A stretch of 64,000 nucleotides of DNA from Erysipelothrix sp. HDW6C (GTDB taxonomy: Bacteria; Bacillota_I; Bacilli_A; Erysipelotrichales; Erysipelotrichaceae). A model generated the notes under the pieces. The model was not told the DNA's origin. It did not search any database and worked only from the letters and a program-made list of their open reading frames with translations. The translations under genes and the position numbers were made by a program. Below are positions 36,525 through 46,633 of the stretch, one piece after another. The DNA is taken from contig NZ_CP049861.1 of assembly GCF_011299615.1 (NCBI RefSeq), positions 1,302,001 through 1,366,000 on the forward strand. Direction: 5' to 3'. Every line of letters starts with the position of its first letter. Position 1 is the first letter of the stretch.

Positions 36525-36829
36525 AAATGTTTGTTATCAGTGACAACGTCGATACCCAAATGGGACTCAGACTCGCTGGTATCGAAGGGGTTGTCGTTCA
36601 TGATATTGATGCTTTAAAATTAGCATTGGATTCCGTCTTTGCCGATAAATCAATTGGAATTCTTCTTTTGACTTCAGTTGTTTTTGATCTTGATCGTGAA
36701 ACCTTGTTGGATTTAAAGCTCAACAGGACAGAACCGTTAATTGTTGAAATATCCGATCGTCACAAATCACACGAAGTTCAATCAATGATTGATGCGACGA
36801 TTTCTAAAATTATTGGAAAGGTGGTCTAG
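36521..36829 (+). CDS. ntpG: V-type ATPase subunit F (central shaft)
   Basis: A 102-residue Rossmann-like subunit that pairs with D in the rotor shaft. FVISDNVDTQMGLRLAGIEG at the N-terminus (core GLRLAGIEG) is diagnostic, and IGILLLTSVVFD matches the second conserved strand. It overlaps subunit K by four bases and abuts subunit E with no gap. Confidence 0.9.
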   Translation: MKMFVISDNVDTQMGLRLAGIEGVVVHDIDALKLALDSVFADKSIGILLLTSVVFDLDRETLLDLKLNRTEPLIVEISDRHKSHEVQSMIDATISKIIGKVV

Positions 36830-37393
36830 ATGGCAGGCGAGAAAGCAAAAATTACTCTTGAAATTGTCGATTCGATTGTCGAAGATGTACAAGCGAGAAC
36901 CGTCGAGATCAATGAAGGCTTTAAAACACAGATTGAAGAAGAAGTGCGCTCATACCGAAATCAAAAGGAAGGCGCACTCCGAACACAGATTGAAAGAATT
37001 GAAAATCAAGCTGCAAAAGAACAAAGCAAGCTTGAGGCTGAAATGCGTTTTGATGTGGCAAAGAAATTGCGTGCCAAGCGTGCAGAACTCATGAAAGAAT
37101 TTTCGAATTCGTTGCATGATGATGTTGTCGCATTTTCACACTCTGATCAGTATAAGCATTATTTTGAATCGGCACTGGAAACACTGAAGCACGAATTTGA
37201 TTTGAAAGAATCAACATTTAAAGTTCGTGAAGAAGATCGGTCTTTTGTCGAAGGATTAAACTATGAAATCACGGATCTGCCTTTGGGTGGTTTTATCTGT
37301 GAGCATGGAAAACAAGTGTATGATTTTACACTTGAAACACGATATCAAGATGCCATCAAAACATTCATTGCGCAAAGCAATGTCGGAATTTAG
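36830..37393 (+). CDS. ntpE: V-type ATPase subunit E (peripheral stalk)
   Basis: A 187-residue stator subunit. The N-terminal 95 residues form a long charged coiled coil that pairs with subunit G/H. The C-terminal half is a small globular domain ending in the family block PLGGFICEHGKQVYDFTLETRYQD (core GGFICEHG, DFTLETR), which binds the catalytic head. It starts immediately after the subunit F stop codon, with AAAGGTGG overlapping the end of that gene. Confidence 0.88.
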   Translation: MAGEKAKITLEIVDSIVEDVQARTVEINEGFKTQIEEEVRSYRNQKEGALRTQIERIENQAAKEQSKLEAEMRFDVAKKLRAKRAELMKEFSNSLHDDVVAFSHSDQYKHYFESALETLKHEFDLKESTFKVREEDRSFVEGLNYEITDLPLGGFICEHGKQVYDFTLETRYQDAIKTFIAQSNVGI

Positions 37394-37404
37394 GAGGGAT
37401 CACA

Positions 37405-39129
37405 ATGAGTACAGTTTATTGGATTAATGGTCCGATTCTTAAAAGTAAAGACGTTGATAACTTTGTAATGTCGGAAATGGTTTTTGTTGGTGATAAACAG
37501 ATCATGGGTGAGGTTATTGGGATCGCTGATGACTTTGTTACCATTCAAGTTTATGAATCAACGACATCCATGCGAGTCGGAGAGGCAATTACACATACTG
37601 GTTTACCCTTAAGTGTTGAACTGGGACCCGGACTTTTGGGAAATATCTACGATGGAATTGGCCGTCCTCTAAAAGGTTTATCCGCGAAGTATGGCTCATA
37701 TTTAGATGTGGGTCAGTCGATGCGTACATTACCTGATGATAAGACATGGTCCGTTTCATACCGCGTTTCAAAAGGAGATACCGTATCTCACGGGCAAATT
37801 TATGCAACATTTGCAGAAACAGGTTCAATTGAGCACCGCTTGATGGCGCAGTCGTCGGGTGTTGTTACAAGTGATTGTATTGACGGCGACTTCAGGCTTG
37901 ATGATACTGTTTTAACACTTGATAATGGTGCATCATTTACATTATCAGAGAAATGGGCAATACGTCATGAACGCCCTGTTGCACGTCGCATAGATGCGAA
38001 AGAACCTCTGATTACAGGTCAACGCGTTATCGATACTTTGTTTCCCATTGTAAAGGGTGGGAGCGCAGCAATACCAGGAGGCTTTGGAGCAGGGAAAACC
38101 ATGCTTCAACACCAATTGGCAAAATGGTGTGATGCAGATATCATCGTTTATATTGGTTGTGGTGAACGTGGTAATGAGATGGCGCAAGTTCTTGAAGAGT
38201 TTTCAGAGCTTGTTGACCCTAAAACAGGTCGCACATTGATGGAGCGTACAATTTTAATCGCAAACACCTCTAATATGCCGGTAGCGGCTCGAGAGGCATC
38301 GATCTATACTGGAATCACATTTGCTGAATATTACCGCGACATGGGCTACCATGTGGCTCTTATGGCGGATTCGACGTCCCGTTGGGCTGAAGCGTTGCGA
38401 GAGTTGTCTGGTCGTCTTGAAGAGATGCCAGCTGAAGAGGGTTTCCCAGCATATTTGGCTTCGCGTCTCGCGCAATTTTATGAACGCAGCTCTTTTGTGG
38501 ACACACTTAATGGCGATATTGGTTCAATAAGCATTGTTGGCGCAATTTCTCCTCAAGGTGCTGATTTCTCAGAACCTGTAACTCAAAATACACAACGATT
38601 TATTGGATGCTTCTGGGCATTGGATAAGTCACTTGCATACATTCGTCACTTTCCATCCATCAACTATGTACAGAGTTATTCCGAGTACACAGTTCAGTTG
38701 CAAGGATGGTATAAAGAAAACATTGCTGAAGACTTTACGGACTTACGACAAATGGTATTGTCTATTTTAAACGAAGAAACAAGTTTGATGGAAATTGTGA
38801 AACTTATCGGGCAAGATGTTCTTGCTGACCGTCAAAAGTTAACACTTGAGATGGCGCGCGTCATACGTGTTGGTTATTTACAACAAAATGCCTTCCATAA
38901 GTTTGACAGTTCGGTATCGTTACAGAAACAATATGCCATGCTTAAGTTGTATAAATATACGATGGAACAATGTCAAGAACTCTTGCATCAACGCAAAACG
39001 ATGTCTGCCATCGTTGAAACCCGTATATTCGAAGAAATTATTGGACTAAAATATGTTATCGATGAAGATTTAACGCAATTCGATGCATATACTAAAAAAG
39101 TTGATGATGCACTCGCATCAGTAGCGTAG
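37405..39129 (+). CDS. ntpA: V-type ATPase catalytic subunit A
   Basis: A 574-residue nucleotide-hydrolysing subunit. The Walker A motif GGFGAGKTMLQ is near residue 228. A-subunit hallmarks are the non-homologous bulge region (about residues 115-185, YRVSKGDTVSHGQIYATF), CGERGNEMAQVLEEF with the catalytic Glu, MADSTSRWAEALRE, and SGRLEEMPAEEGFPAYL. AGGAGG precedes the ATG by a normal gap. It alternates with subunit B in the head hexamer. Confidence 0.97.
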   Translation: MSTVYWINGPILKSKDVDNFVMSEMVFVGDKQIMGEVIGIADDFVTIQVYESTTSMRVGEAITHTGLPLSVELGPGLLGNIYDGIGRPLKGLSAKYGSYLDVGQSMRTLPDDKTWSVSYRVSKGDTVSHGQIYATFAETGSIEHRLMAQSSGVVTSDCIDGDFRLDDTVLTLDNGASFTLSEKWAIRHERPVARRIDAKEPLITGQRVIDTLFPIVKGGSAAIPGGFGAGKTMLQHQLAKWCDADIIVYIGCGERGNEMAQVLEEFSELVDPKTGRTLMERTILIANTSNMPVAAREASIYTGITFAEYYRDMGYHVALMADSTSRWAEALRELSGRLEEMPAEEGFPAYLASRLAQFYERSSFVDTLNGDIGSISIVGAISPQGADFSEPVTQNTQRFIGCFWALDKSLAYIRHFPSINYVQSYSEYTVQLQGWYKENIAEDFTDLRQMVLSILNEETSLMEIVKLIGQDVLADRQKLTLEMARVIRVGYLQQNAFHKFDSSVSLQKQYAMLKLYKYTMEQCQELLHQRKTMSAIVETRIFEEIIGLKYVIDEDLTQFDAYTKKVDDALASVA

Positions 39130-39141
39130 GAGGTACCAACT

Positions 39142-40587
39142 ATGAGTGTCTATTTTAAAGGATTATCAAGTATTAATGGTCCTCTTGTTGCCTTAGAAGG
39201 TGTTGAAAATGCCTCGTTTGATGAGTTGGTAGAACTTGTTGATGACAACGGTCATACGCGCTTGGGTCGTATTATTGAACTCCAAGGTGATCGTGCCTTG
39301 ATTCAAGTTTTCGAAAGCACAGAAGGTCTTTCCAAGAACAATGTTGTTTCCAAGTTGACAGGAAGACCCATTGAAATTGGTCTTTCTGAAGAAATTTTGG
39401 GTCGTGCATTCAATGGCTCAGGACAACCAATTGATGGACTTGGCCCCAATTTTATTGAAAAGAGTGCCGATATCAATGGTCGTGTCATTAATCCTGTATC
39501 CCGCATCTATCCGCGTAATTTCATCAATACAGGTGTTAGTGCAATTGATGGATTGAATACACTTATCCGCGGTCAGAAGTTGCCGATTTTTTCAGGAAGT
39601 GGTTTGTCACACAATGAATTGGCAGCACAAATCGTCCGCCAAGCAAAACTGCATGGCGCCAGTGGTGAGGACTTTGCGATTATTTTTGCAGCAATGGGTG
39701 TAAAACATGATGTTGCTGCATTCTTTAAGCAAACATTTTTGGATCATGGGGTTATGGATCATGTTACCATGTTTCTAAATCTTGCCAATGATCCAATCAT
39801 TGAACGCATTCTCACGCCACGTTTTGCCTTAACAGCAGCTGAATATCTTGCCTTTGAGAAGAACATGCATATTCTTGTTGTCATGACGGATATTACATCA
39901 TACTGTGAAGCGTTGCGTGAGTACAGTTCATCAAAAGAGGAAGTTCCTGGCCGAAAAGGCTATCCGGGTTACCTCTACTCTGATTTAGCTTCAATGTATG
40001 AGCGTGCAGGTTGTATTGAAGGAAGTACGGGATCACTAACACAAATTCCAATTTTAACAATGCCTAATGATGACATATCTCATCCGATTCCGGATTGTAC
40101 TGGATATATTACCGAAGGACAAATTGTATTGGATCGAAATATGACCCAACAAGGAATTTATCCACCCATAAACGTATTGCCATCTCTCTCACGATTGATG
40201 AAGGACGGAATTGGGGAAGGGTTAACACGTGTGGATCATTCCAGTGTGTCGGCACAATTGTTTGCAGCCTACGCGAAAGTTATTGATGTGCGAAACTTAG
40301 CCTCAGTTATTGGTTTGGATGAGTTATCCTTACATGACCAAAAGTACTTGTCGTTTGGAAAATTATTCGAACACTACTTTGTAGGTCAAGGTGATAAAGC
40401 AAATCGTAGTATTGAAGAAACACTGAATATTGGCTGGTATTTGTTGTCGCTGCTTCCAAAATACGATCTTGATCGCTTGGATGAAGAAACACTCAATACA
40501 TACTATAACAATGAAGAAGCGGTCATCTACTTTAATCAAAACAGCCCATCACTTGTAGACCCAGTCTTGTTCTCAGGATCAAACTAG
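39142..40587 (+). CDS. ntpB: V-type ATPase regulatory subunit B
   Basis: A 481-residue non-catalytic head subunit that contributes the arginine finger. It lacks a Walker A Lys ([17 protein letters not shown] replaces the P-loop), as expected for B. The signature [18 protein letters not shown] and [19 protein letters not shown] are strongly conserved, and the C-terminal [12 protein letters not shown] is typical. AGGAGG precedes the start. Confidence 0.97.
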   Translation: MSVYFKGLSSINGPLVALEGVENASFDELVELVDDNGHTRLGRIIELQGDRALIQVFESTEGLSKNNVVSKLTGRPIEIGLSEEILGRAFNGSGQPIDGLGPNFIEKSADINGRVINPVSRIYPRNFINTGVSAIDGLNTLIRGQKLPIFSGSGLSHNELAAQIVRQAKLHGASGEDFAIIFAAMGVKHDVAAFFKQTFLDHGVMDHVTMFLNLANDPIIERILTPRFALTAAEYLAFEKNMHILVVMTDITSYCEALREYSSSKEEVPGRKGYPGYLYSDLASMYERAGCIEGSTGSLTQIPILTMPNDDISHPIPDCTGYITEGQIVLDRNMTQQGIYPPINVLPSLSRLMKDGIGEGLTRVDHSSVSAQLFAAYAKVIDVRNLASVIGLDELSLHDQKYLSFGKLFEHYFVGQGDKANRSIEETLNIGWYLLSLLPKYDLDRLDEETLNTYYNNEEAVIYFNQNSPSLVDPVLFSGSN

Positions 40588-40588
40588 A

Positions 40589-41179
40589 ATGCTAATTACC
40601 AAGGGAAATTTACTTGCCAGTAAAGAATCACTGCGTTTAGCGAACTTGGGCTATGAGTTGATGGATCGCAAGCGCATCATTCTGATGCAAGAACTATCAA
40701 AAATGATGGATGATGTAAAAGAGTTAAGAGATGTTATTGATGCTGCCTATGATGAAGCATACCGCGCGTTGCAACGCGCAAACGTCAGCTATGGTGTCAT
40801 TGATCGGCTTGCTCAGTTAATGCCTGTTGAAGAGGATATCACCATCGTGTATCGCTCCGTAATGGGAATTGACATTCCCAAAGTAACATTGCAGGAATCC
40901 GATGTGAAGATTCCGTACGCACTGGGTCTTTCCAATTCAAGATTGGATGAAGTTTATCTCAAAATGCGGCAAGTTAAATACTACACAGTGAAGTTAGCCG
41001 AACTGGACAATGGCATGTATCGGTTGGCCAAAGCGATTGAAAAGAGTCGTAAACGTGCTAACGCTTTGAATCTCATTGTGATTCCAGACTTAAAAAAGAA
41101 CATCAAGATAATTTCTGAAGCGCTTGAAGAGAAAGAACGTGAAGAATTTATCCGCATGAAACTTGTAAAAAAAATGTAG
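40589..41179 (+). CDS. ntpD: V-type ATPase subunit D (central shaft)
   Basis: A 196-residue long antiparallel coiled coil that rotates inside the A3B3 head. The N-terminus TKGNLLASKESLRLANLGYELMDRKR (core LANLGYELMDRKR) and the C-terminal RKRANALNLIVIPDLKKNIKII (core RRVNALE-type, here KRANALNLIVIP) are the family signatures. It starts one base after the subunit B stop and is the last gene of the operon, followed by a strong terminator. Confidence 0.94.
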   Translation: MLITKGNLLASKESLRLANLGYELMDRKRIILMQELSKMMDDVKELRDVIDAAYDEAYRALQRANVSYGVIDRLAQLMPVEEDITIVYRSVMGIDIPKVTLQESDVKIPYALGLSNSRLDEVYLKMRQVKYYTVKLAELDNGMYRLAKAIEKSRKRANALNLIVIPDLKKNIKIISEALEEKEREEFIRMKLVKKM

Positions 41180-41198
41180 AGGACGTTGTGTCCATGAC

Positions 41199-41234
41199 AA
41201 AAAAGACAAACATCGTTAGAGTTTGTCTTTTTTT
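41199..41234 (+). terminator. Terminator of the V-type ATPase operon
   Basis: A 13-bp stem AAAAAAGACAAAC / GTTTGTCTTTTTT with a 9-base loop. Confidence 0.9.
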
Positions 41235-41335
41235 GATAGTTAGTATATGTGTCAGAAAAGAAGAAATCTAACGCGTGATTGCCACTGAGTTAATCGTGAG
41301 CTTCATGTTTTAAGTGGCAAGTCCTCTTTAGATGA

Positions 41336-42565
41336 CTAAGGGCGGATGTGTCCATTACCATGAACGAGGTATTTATAGGACGTTAGATTTCTAAGGCCGA
41401 CTGGTCCACGCACGTGAAGTTTTTGCGTGCTGATCCCAATCTCTGCTCCAAATCCAAATTCAGCACCATCTGTAAAGCGGGTAGAGGCATTTACATACAC
41501 GACTGCGGAATCAACTTCGTGTTGGAATTGTCTGGCTGTTTCTTGATTCTCTGTGATAATTGCTTCAGAGTGATGGGTACTGTAATGATTAATGTGCTTT
41601 ATTGCCTCATCAATGTCTGCAACTACCTTGATGGACATTGCTTCAGCAAGATATTCCCGTGCAAAGTCTTCGTCGTGTGCAGGAAGAATATCAACAACGT
41701 TGCGACTGTGTTCGTCCCCATAGAATGTTACGGATGGCATTGAGTGAATAAGCATTGGCAAAAATTGTGACGCTATATCTTGATGAACAACAAGTGATTC
41801 CATTGTATTGCAGACACTCAGACGCTGTAACTTGGCATTTTTGATGATTTCAAGAGCCATCGCACCATCAGCATCTTTATCGACATAAATATGACAATTA
41901 CCAGCACCCGTTTCAATGACAGGGATTGTTGCATGAGCGACAACAGTTTGGATAAGCCCTGAGCTTCCACGGGGAATAAGCACATCAATGATACCGTTCA
42001 TGGTCATCATTTCGTTTGTAGAAACACGGCTGGTATCTTTGATTAGTTGAATCAGGTAGGGATTGCAATTGTGTTGAATTAAGACATCCTGAATGATTGT
42101 TTCTAACATTGTATTTGTTTTGATGGATTCCTTACCGCCTTTTAAAATAACAACGTTGCTACTTTTAAAACATAAGGCAAAAGCATCAAGGGTAACATTT
42201 GGACGGGATTCGTAGATAATGCCAATTACACCCAAAGGGACACTTACGCGTTCGATATCAAGCCCGTTTTCAGGGTAAATGGTTTCTTGGCTCACACCGA
42301 TAGGATCAAGAGCATTAATGAGGGACGCAAGGCCTGCAATCATGCAGTCAATACGTGCATCATTAAGAATCAAGCGATCAACGAATGCGAGATCATAGCC
42401 AGCTTCGCGTGCGTTATTGACATCCAATTGATTGATCGTTTGAATCCGCTCTTTATGCGTATCCAAAGCGATAGCGAGATCTTTTAGGATGCTATTTTTC
42501 TGTGTAGTTGTTAGCTTGAGTGCATCGTGCTTTGCTTGAAGTGCATTGTTTCCAATTGTTTTCAT
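41336..42565 (-). CDS. proA: Glutamate-5-semialdehyde dehydrogenase (gamma-glutamyl phosphate reductase)
   Basis: Second step of proline synthesis: NADPH-dependent reduction of gamma-glutamyl phosphate. The length (409 aa) is normal. Family blocks are VPLGVIGIIYESRPNVT, VILKGGKESIKTN, IPRGSSGLIQTV, VIETGAGNCHIYVD and LQRLSVCNTMESLVVH, the latter with the catalytic Cys. The C-terminal FGFGAEIGISTQKLHVRGPVGL is diagnostic. It lies 8 bases after proB with AGGAGG, so proBA is one operon. No clear intrinsic terminator follows; GCCACT/AGTGGC at about 41281-41317 is the only inverted repeat seen. Confidence 0.96.
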   Translation of the reverse strand: MKTIGNNALQAKHDALKLTTTQKNSILKDLAIALDTHKERIQTINQLDVNNAREAGYDLAFVDRLILNDARIDCMIAGLASLINALDPIGVSQETIYPENGLDIERVSVPLGVIGIIYESRPNVTLDAFALCFKSSNVVILKGGKESIKTNTMLETIIQDVLIQHNCNPYLIQLIKDTSRVSTNEMMTMNGIIDVLIPRGSSGLIQTVVAHATIPVIETGAGNCHIYVDKDADGAMALEIIKNAKLQRLSVCNTMESLVVHQDIASQFLPMLIHSMPSVTFYGDEHSRNVVDILPAHDEDFAREYLAEAMSIKVVADIDEAIKHINHYSTHHSEAIITENQETARQFQHEVDSAVVYVNASTRFTDGAEFGFGAEIGISTQKLHVRGPVGLRNLTSYKYLVHGNGHIRP

Positions 42566-42573
42566 AGGTCCTC

Positions 42574-43404
42574 CTAGAGATAATCTTCAATTCTGAATTG
42601 TGCTGTTGGCTGTGGTGCGAAATATGTCCCAATCTCTGAACCAGTAGTGATGTCTTGAATAATTCGCACATCATGACCGTTTGCGAGAACCATACAAGCA
42701 CCATATTCCGTAACAATCTTAGCAGCATCAATCTTAGCATGCATGCCACCGGTTCCAACCGTAGATGAACTGGTTTCTTTTCCCATTGCCAAGTGGCTGT
42801 CTGTGATCTGTTCAATATGACTAATTAGGGATGCAGTGGGGTTTGTGTTGGGATCGTCGGTGTAAAAACCATCAATGTCCGATAAGATTATCAATGCATC
42901 GGCGTCAATAAGCGCTACAACAAATGCAGACAAGTGATCATTATCACCGAACTCAATTTCGTGGGTGGCTACCGTATCATTTTCATTAACGATGGGAATC
43001 ACACCCATTGCTAAGAGCTCTGAGAAGGTGTTACATGCATTATCACGTGCTTCACCCTTTAGAACGGTATATTTTGTCATTAACACTTGCGCAACCACGA
43101 TATTGTATTCCGCAAACAAACGTTGGTAGTTCGTCATGAGTTTTGCTTGCCCAATTGCTGCAAGAGCTTGTTTTTTTGCCATTTCACGGGGAATTTGGTT
43201 GAGCTGTAGGGCTTGACGCCCTACAGCTTGTGCACCTGAGGAGACAAGAATAAGTTCCTTACCTTGGCTTCGAAGGTCTGCTAACACTCGTGCCAACTGT
43301 TCGAGCTTTGCATAGTTGATATCACCGGTTTCTTTATGGGTGAGTGATGAGGACCCAATCTTAATTACAATGCGTTTTGCGTTCATTATTTCTTTACGTT
43401 TCAT
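42574..43404 (-). CDS. proB: Glutamate 5-kinase, short form without PUA domain
   Basis: First step of proline synthesis: ATP-dependent phosphorylation of glutamate. The chosen minus-strand ATG at 43404 (276 aa) follows GAGAGGT; an ATG 15 bases earlier has no site. Amino-acid kinase hallmarks are RIVIKIGSSSLT, ILVSSGAQAVGRQAL, IPIVNENDTVA, FGDNDHLSAFVAL-type (FGDNDHLSAFV), LSDIDGFYTDDP and VGTGGMHAKIDAAK. The protein stops soon after the kinase domain, so the C-terminal PUA domain of the E. coli enzyme is absent. Confidence 0.95.
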   Translation of the reverse strand: MKRKEIMNAKRIVIKIGSSSLTHKETGDINYAKLEQLARVLADLRSQGKELILVSSGAQAVGRQALQLNQIPREMAKKQALAAIGQAKLMTNYQRLFAEYNIVVAQVLMTKYTVLKGEARDNACNTFSELLAMGVIPIVNENDTVATHEIEFGDNDHLSAFVVALIDADALIILSDIDGFYTDDPNTNPTASLISHIEQITDSHLAMGKETSSSTVGTGGMHAKIDAAKIVTEYGACMVLANGHDVRIIQDITTGSEIGTYFAPQPTAQFRIEDYL

Positions 43405-43424
43405 AGTGTTACCTCTCATGAAGT

Positions 43425-43453
43425 ATCATACACCAATCATGAACGATTTTGAA
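43425..43453 (-). promoter_or_regulatory. Promoter of proBA
   Basis: On the minus strand: TTCAAA, 17-bp spacer, TATGAT. No T-box or other riboswitch core was recognised in the short leader. Confidence 0.55.
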
Positions 43454-43626
43454 GATGTGTTGAGGCTCAAAACGTGCGAATCATGTTGCTGTGGTGCAAG
43501 TGTAAATGTGAATTCAAAGATACTTAGTTTAAGGTTTTGCAAACCCAAATCAAAGTCCGTTAACGCACAGCTTGCATGATATACTTAAACATATTAAAAT
43601 TGAAGAAGAAAGTAGGGAGAAAAACT

Positions 43627-44139
43627 ATGGCAAGAGCTTCGATTAAAGAGGATTTAATTCTTGACTCCAATGTAGGATATCGTGATCTAATGGCACTTAT
43701 TGAAAACATGGAATCGGATTTGCACACTGAGTTTCTTTTTGAGGATCGGGACCGTTCAGTAAGGGATGTACTCGCTCATCTTCACGAATGGCATAATTTA
43801 TTTTTTGTTTGGTATGAAATTGGAATGGCTGGAGACATCCCAGCGATACCGAAAGAAGGCTTTACATGGAGCACAATCGGGGGATTGAATGAAGCGATTG
43901 TCGCTGATTATGCGAACGTTTCTTACGAAGAGACGTGCAGTCGTTTTATGGCCAGTCATGCCAAAGTTATGGAAATGATGAATAATCATACAAACACGCA
44001 ACTTTTCAAACGTTACGAATATGCCTGGACAGGAGACACTGTTTTAGGATCGTATTTTGTGAGCACGGCTCCGAGTCATTATGAATGGGCCATCAAAAAG
44101 TTAAAAAAACAACAAAGATTACTCAAGAAGATAAAATAA
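43627..44139 (+). CDS. ClbS/DfsB (DUF1706) family four-helix-bundle protein
   Basis: A 170-residue protein of the DinB-like ClbS/DfsB family. Named members protect against colibactin or open cyclopropane rings; most members are uncharacterised. Supporting blocks are RDVLAHLHEWHNLFFVWYEIGMAG near residue 45 (core HLHEWHN, with His residues that could bind metal), PKEGFTWSTIGGLNEAI, and the C-terminal YFVSTAPSHYEWAIKKLKK (core STAPSHYEWA), a strong family mark. AGGGAG precedes ATG 43627, and an extended -10 (TGATATACT, 43577-43585) lies upstream. The biological role here is unknown. Confidence 0.8.
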   Translation: MARASIKEDLILDSNVGYRDLMALIENMESDLHTEFLFEDRDRSVRDVLAHLHEWHNLFFVWYEIGMAGDIPAIPKEGFTWSTIGGLNEAIVADYANVSYEETCSRFMASHAKVMEMMNNHTNTQLFKRYEYAWTGDTVLGSYFVSTAPSHYEWAIKKLKKQQRLLKKIK

Positions 44140-44145
44140 TTGCCG

Positions 44146-44169
44146 AAAGAGACAAACGTCTCTTTTTTC
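44146..44169 (+). terminator. Terminator after the ClbS/DfsB-like gene
   Basis: AAAGAGAC / GTCTCTTT stem with an AAAC loop and a T-tract. Confidence 0.85.
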
Positions 44170-44193
44170 TCATAAGAAATCTTTCGGAAAGAC

Positions 44194-44222
44194 TTTGATA
44201 ACGGTATCAAAAATGATAGAAT
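44194..44222 (+). promoter_or_regulatory. ptsI promoter overlapped by a cre-like palindrome
   Basis: The -35 TTTGAT (44194-44199), 17-bp spacer and extended -10 TGATAGAAT (44214-44222). The palindrome TTGATAACGGTATCAA (44195-44210) covers the -35 and fits the CcpA cre consensus WTGNAANCGNWNNCAW with one mismatch. It could equally bind another LacI-family regulator. Confidence 0.5.
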
Positions 44223-44258
44223 GAGTATGATGTGATTAGGAAAAAGGAGATTTAAATT

Positions 44259-45962
44259 ATGATTAAAGGAATTGCTGCTTCGGCAGGTGTGTCAGTTTCA
44301 AAAGTTTTTAAATTACAACATCCTGTTGTCAATATTGAAAAACGTGAAGCAAACGTAGAAGAAGAAATCAAGAAATTACAAGATGCAATTGTGGCAACAC
44401 AAAAAGACATTGAAGCAATCAAAGCGAATGCTGTCGGACGTCTTGCAGATGAGGAACTTGCAATTTTTGATGCTCACTTGATGGTTACACAAGATCCTGA
44501 GTTCATTGGACAAATCGAAGAACAAATTAAAAACGACTCGGTCAATGCTGAGTATGCAGTACACGAAGTATCATCCATGTTTATCGGCATGTTTGAGTCC
44601 ATGGAAGATCCATATTTCCGTGAACGTGCAGCTGATATTAAAGATGTTACATACCGTATGCAAACGCATATCTTAGGCTTGATTATTCCTGACCTTACAA
44701 CTATTAATGAAGAAGTTGTGATTGTTGCTGAAGACCTAACACCTTCAGATACAGCACAGTTAAATCGCCAATTCGTCAAAGGATTTGCAACTGAAATCGG
44801 TGGTCGTACATCCCACTCAGCAATCATGGCACGTAGCCTTGAAATTCCTGCTGTTGTTGGTGCGGGCTCACTTTTAGATAAATGTGAACACGGTGACAGT
44901 ATTATTCTTGATGCAATCGATGGTGCAATCATTTTCAAACCAACGGAAGCTCAAATCGCTGAGTACACTGCAAAAGGTGAAGCATTTGCAGCCCACAAAG
45001 AAAGCTTAAAAGCGCTTAAAGATGCTGAATCTGTAACAACAGATGGTCATCATGTTGAACTTGCTGGGAACATCGGTACACCCAATGATGTTGAAGGTGT
45101 TGTCAACAATGGTGGTGAGGGTGTTGGACTTTACCGTACAGAATTCTTGTACATGGACGCATCTGAATTACCAAACGAAGAAGATCAATACAATGCTTAC
45201 AAAACAGTGTTAGAAAACATGGCACCTGGACGTGTTGTTGTTCGTACCTTAGATATTGGTGGAGACAAAGAATTATCATATTTGAAGTTCCCACACGAAA
45301 TGAATCCATTCCTTGGATACCGTGCAATTCGACTTTGTTTAGACCGCACTGATATTTTCCGTGTTCAGTTACGTGCATTGTTACGTGCAAGTGTCCATGG
45401 TAAATTGAGCATCATGTTCCCAATGATCGCAACAATTCAAGAATTCCGTGACGCCAAAGCACTATTCTTAGAAGAAAAGAAAAACTTAACTAAAGAAGGC
45501 GTTGCAGTTAGTGATGATATCGAACTTGGTATGATGGTTGAAATTCCTGCTGCAGCAATCTTAGCAGATCAATTTGCTAAAGAGGCTGATTTCTTCAGTA
45601 TTGGAACCAATGATTTAATTCAATATTCAATGGCAGCAGACCGAATGAATGAAAAAGTTTCATACCTTTACCAACCGTATAACCCATCAATCTTACGCCT
45701 TGTTAAGATGACAATCGATGGTGCACATAAAGAGGGTAAATGGTGTGGTATGTGTGGTGAAATGGCTGGAGACGAAAAAGCAATTCCATTATTACTTGGT
45801 CTTGGCCTTGATGAATTCTCAATGTCAGCATCATCCATTTTAGAAGCACGTCGTATTATTCGCGACTTAAGTTTTGCTGAAATGCAAGAACTTGCCAATA
45901 CAGCATTGAATATGTCAACAACTGAGGAAGTCCTTGAGTTGTTGGCAAAACATGTTGCTTAA
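44259..45962 (+). CDS. ptsI: PTS enzyme I (phosphoenolpyruvate-protein phosphotransferase)
   Basis: First phosphotransfer protein of the sugar PTS: takes phosphate from PEP and passes it to HPr. The length (567 aa) is normal. The phosphorylated His is H186 in [15 protein letters not shown]. The PEP-binding barrel has [12 protein letters not shown], the Arg/Asp block [16 protein letters not shown], and the active-site Cys block [11 protein letters not shown]. Codon choice is narrow, as in pfp, indicating high expression. HPr (ptsH) is not adjacent, unlike in many Firmicutes. It overlaps the following HD gene by 11 bases. Confidence 0.97.
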   Translation: MIKGIAASAGVSVSKVFKLQHPVVNIEKREANVEEEIKKLQDAIVATQKDIEAIKANAVGRLADEELAIFDAHLMVTQDPEFIGQIEEQIKNDSVNAEYAVHEVSSMFIGMFESMEDPYFRERAADIKDVTYRMQTHILGLIIPDLTTINEEVVIVAEDLTPSDTAQLNRQFVKGFATEIGGRTSHSAIMARSLEIPAVVGAGSLLDKCEHGDSIILDAIDGAIIFKPTEAQIAEYTAKGEAFAAHKESLKALKDAESVTTDGHHVELAGNIGTPNDVEGVVNNGGEGVGLYRTEFLYMDASELPNEEDQYNAYKTVLENMAPGRVVVRTLDIGGDKELSYLKFPHEMNPFLGYRAIRLCLDRTDIFRVQLRALLRASVHGKLSIMFPMIATIQEFRDAKALFLEEKKNLTKEGVAVSDDIELGMMVEIPAAAILADQFAKEADFFSIGTNDLIQYSMAADRMNEKVSYLYQPYNPSILRLVKMTIDGAHKEGKWCGMCGEMAGDEKAIPLLLGLGLDEFSMSASSILEARRIIRDLSFAEMQELANTALNMSTTEEVLELLAKHVA

Positions 45963-46611
45963 GGAACAAGTAGCAACATTAAAGCAGATTGACACTCACA
46001 TTCAGGTGTATTTTGCCCATGAACAAAGTGGTCATGACTATAATCATATCAAGCGTGTCGTAAATCTTACGTCACGCTTGATTGCTATTGACGACCCTCA
46101 GCGCTATCTGGCTTTATTGATTGCTTACTTTCATGACGTCTTCGATGACAAGGTCAACCCAACACACGATCTAAAGAGCTCGCTTATGAGTCTTTTTAGT
46201 GATTGGAATCTTGATTTTGCAGAACTTACTGAAGATATCATTAATGGTGTTGCACAGATTGGATACAAAGGGGGTTATGGCGTACGTCATAAAACCTATG
46301 CGGCACAGTATGTTAGTGATGCCGACATCCTGGATTCAATGGGAGCGATGGGTATCGCGCGAACATTCTATTATGCTGGGTCCAAGGGGACACCGCTTTA
46401 TGATCCAAAACTTGAAAATGTCACCTATACGACAGAAGAAGAGTATCGAAGTGTTCAACGAAATGCGATTGCACATTTTGATGAAAAACTCTTGAAACTC
46501 ATTGACTGGATTGAAACACCTAAGGCGAAAGTAATCGCTGCTAAACGCCATGCATTAATGGACCAGTTTTATGTTTCGTTCTATGATGAAGTCGCCGAAT
46601 CAGACATCTAA
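45952..46611 (+). CDS. HD-domain phosphohydrolase
   Basis: A 219-residue HD-superfamily hydrolase, probably acting on a nucleotide or phosphoester; substrate unknown. Metal-binding residues are visible: H in [11 protein letters not shown] near residue 30, HD in [11 protein letters not shown] near residue 65, and D in [12 protein letters not shown] near residue 125. The latter blocks are typical of the YedJ/YpgQ-like subgroup. The ATG at 45952 lies inside the end of ptsI in another frame, so translation is coupled. A longer TTG start at 45934 is less likely. Confidence 0.85.
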   Translation: MLLKEQVATLKQIDTHIQVYFAHEQSGHDYNHIKRVVNLTSRLIAIDDPQRYLALLIAYFHDVFDDKVNPTHDLKSSLMSLFSDWNLDFAELTEDIINGVAQIGYKGGYGVRHKTYAAQYVSDADILDSMGAMGIARTFYYAGSKGTPLYDPKLENVTYTTEEEYRSVQRNAIAHFDEKLLKLIDWIETPKAKVIAAKRHALMDQFYVSFYDEVAESDI

Positions 46612-46633
46612 AAAGCAGCCACTCGGCTGCTTT
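46612..46633. terminator. Probable bidirectional terminator
   Basis: A 9-bp stem AAAGCAGCC / GGCTGCTTT with an ACTC loop between convergent genes. The T-tracts are short on both sides. Confidence 0.65.

Noticed and set aside
41235..41335. Terminator for proA on the minus strand
   Set aside because: GCCACT/AGTGGC can pair, but the loop is long and no T-tract follows. Not strong enough to annotate.
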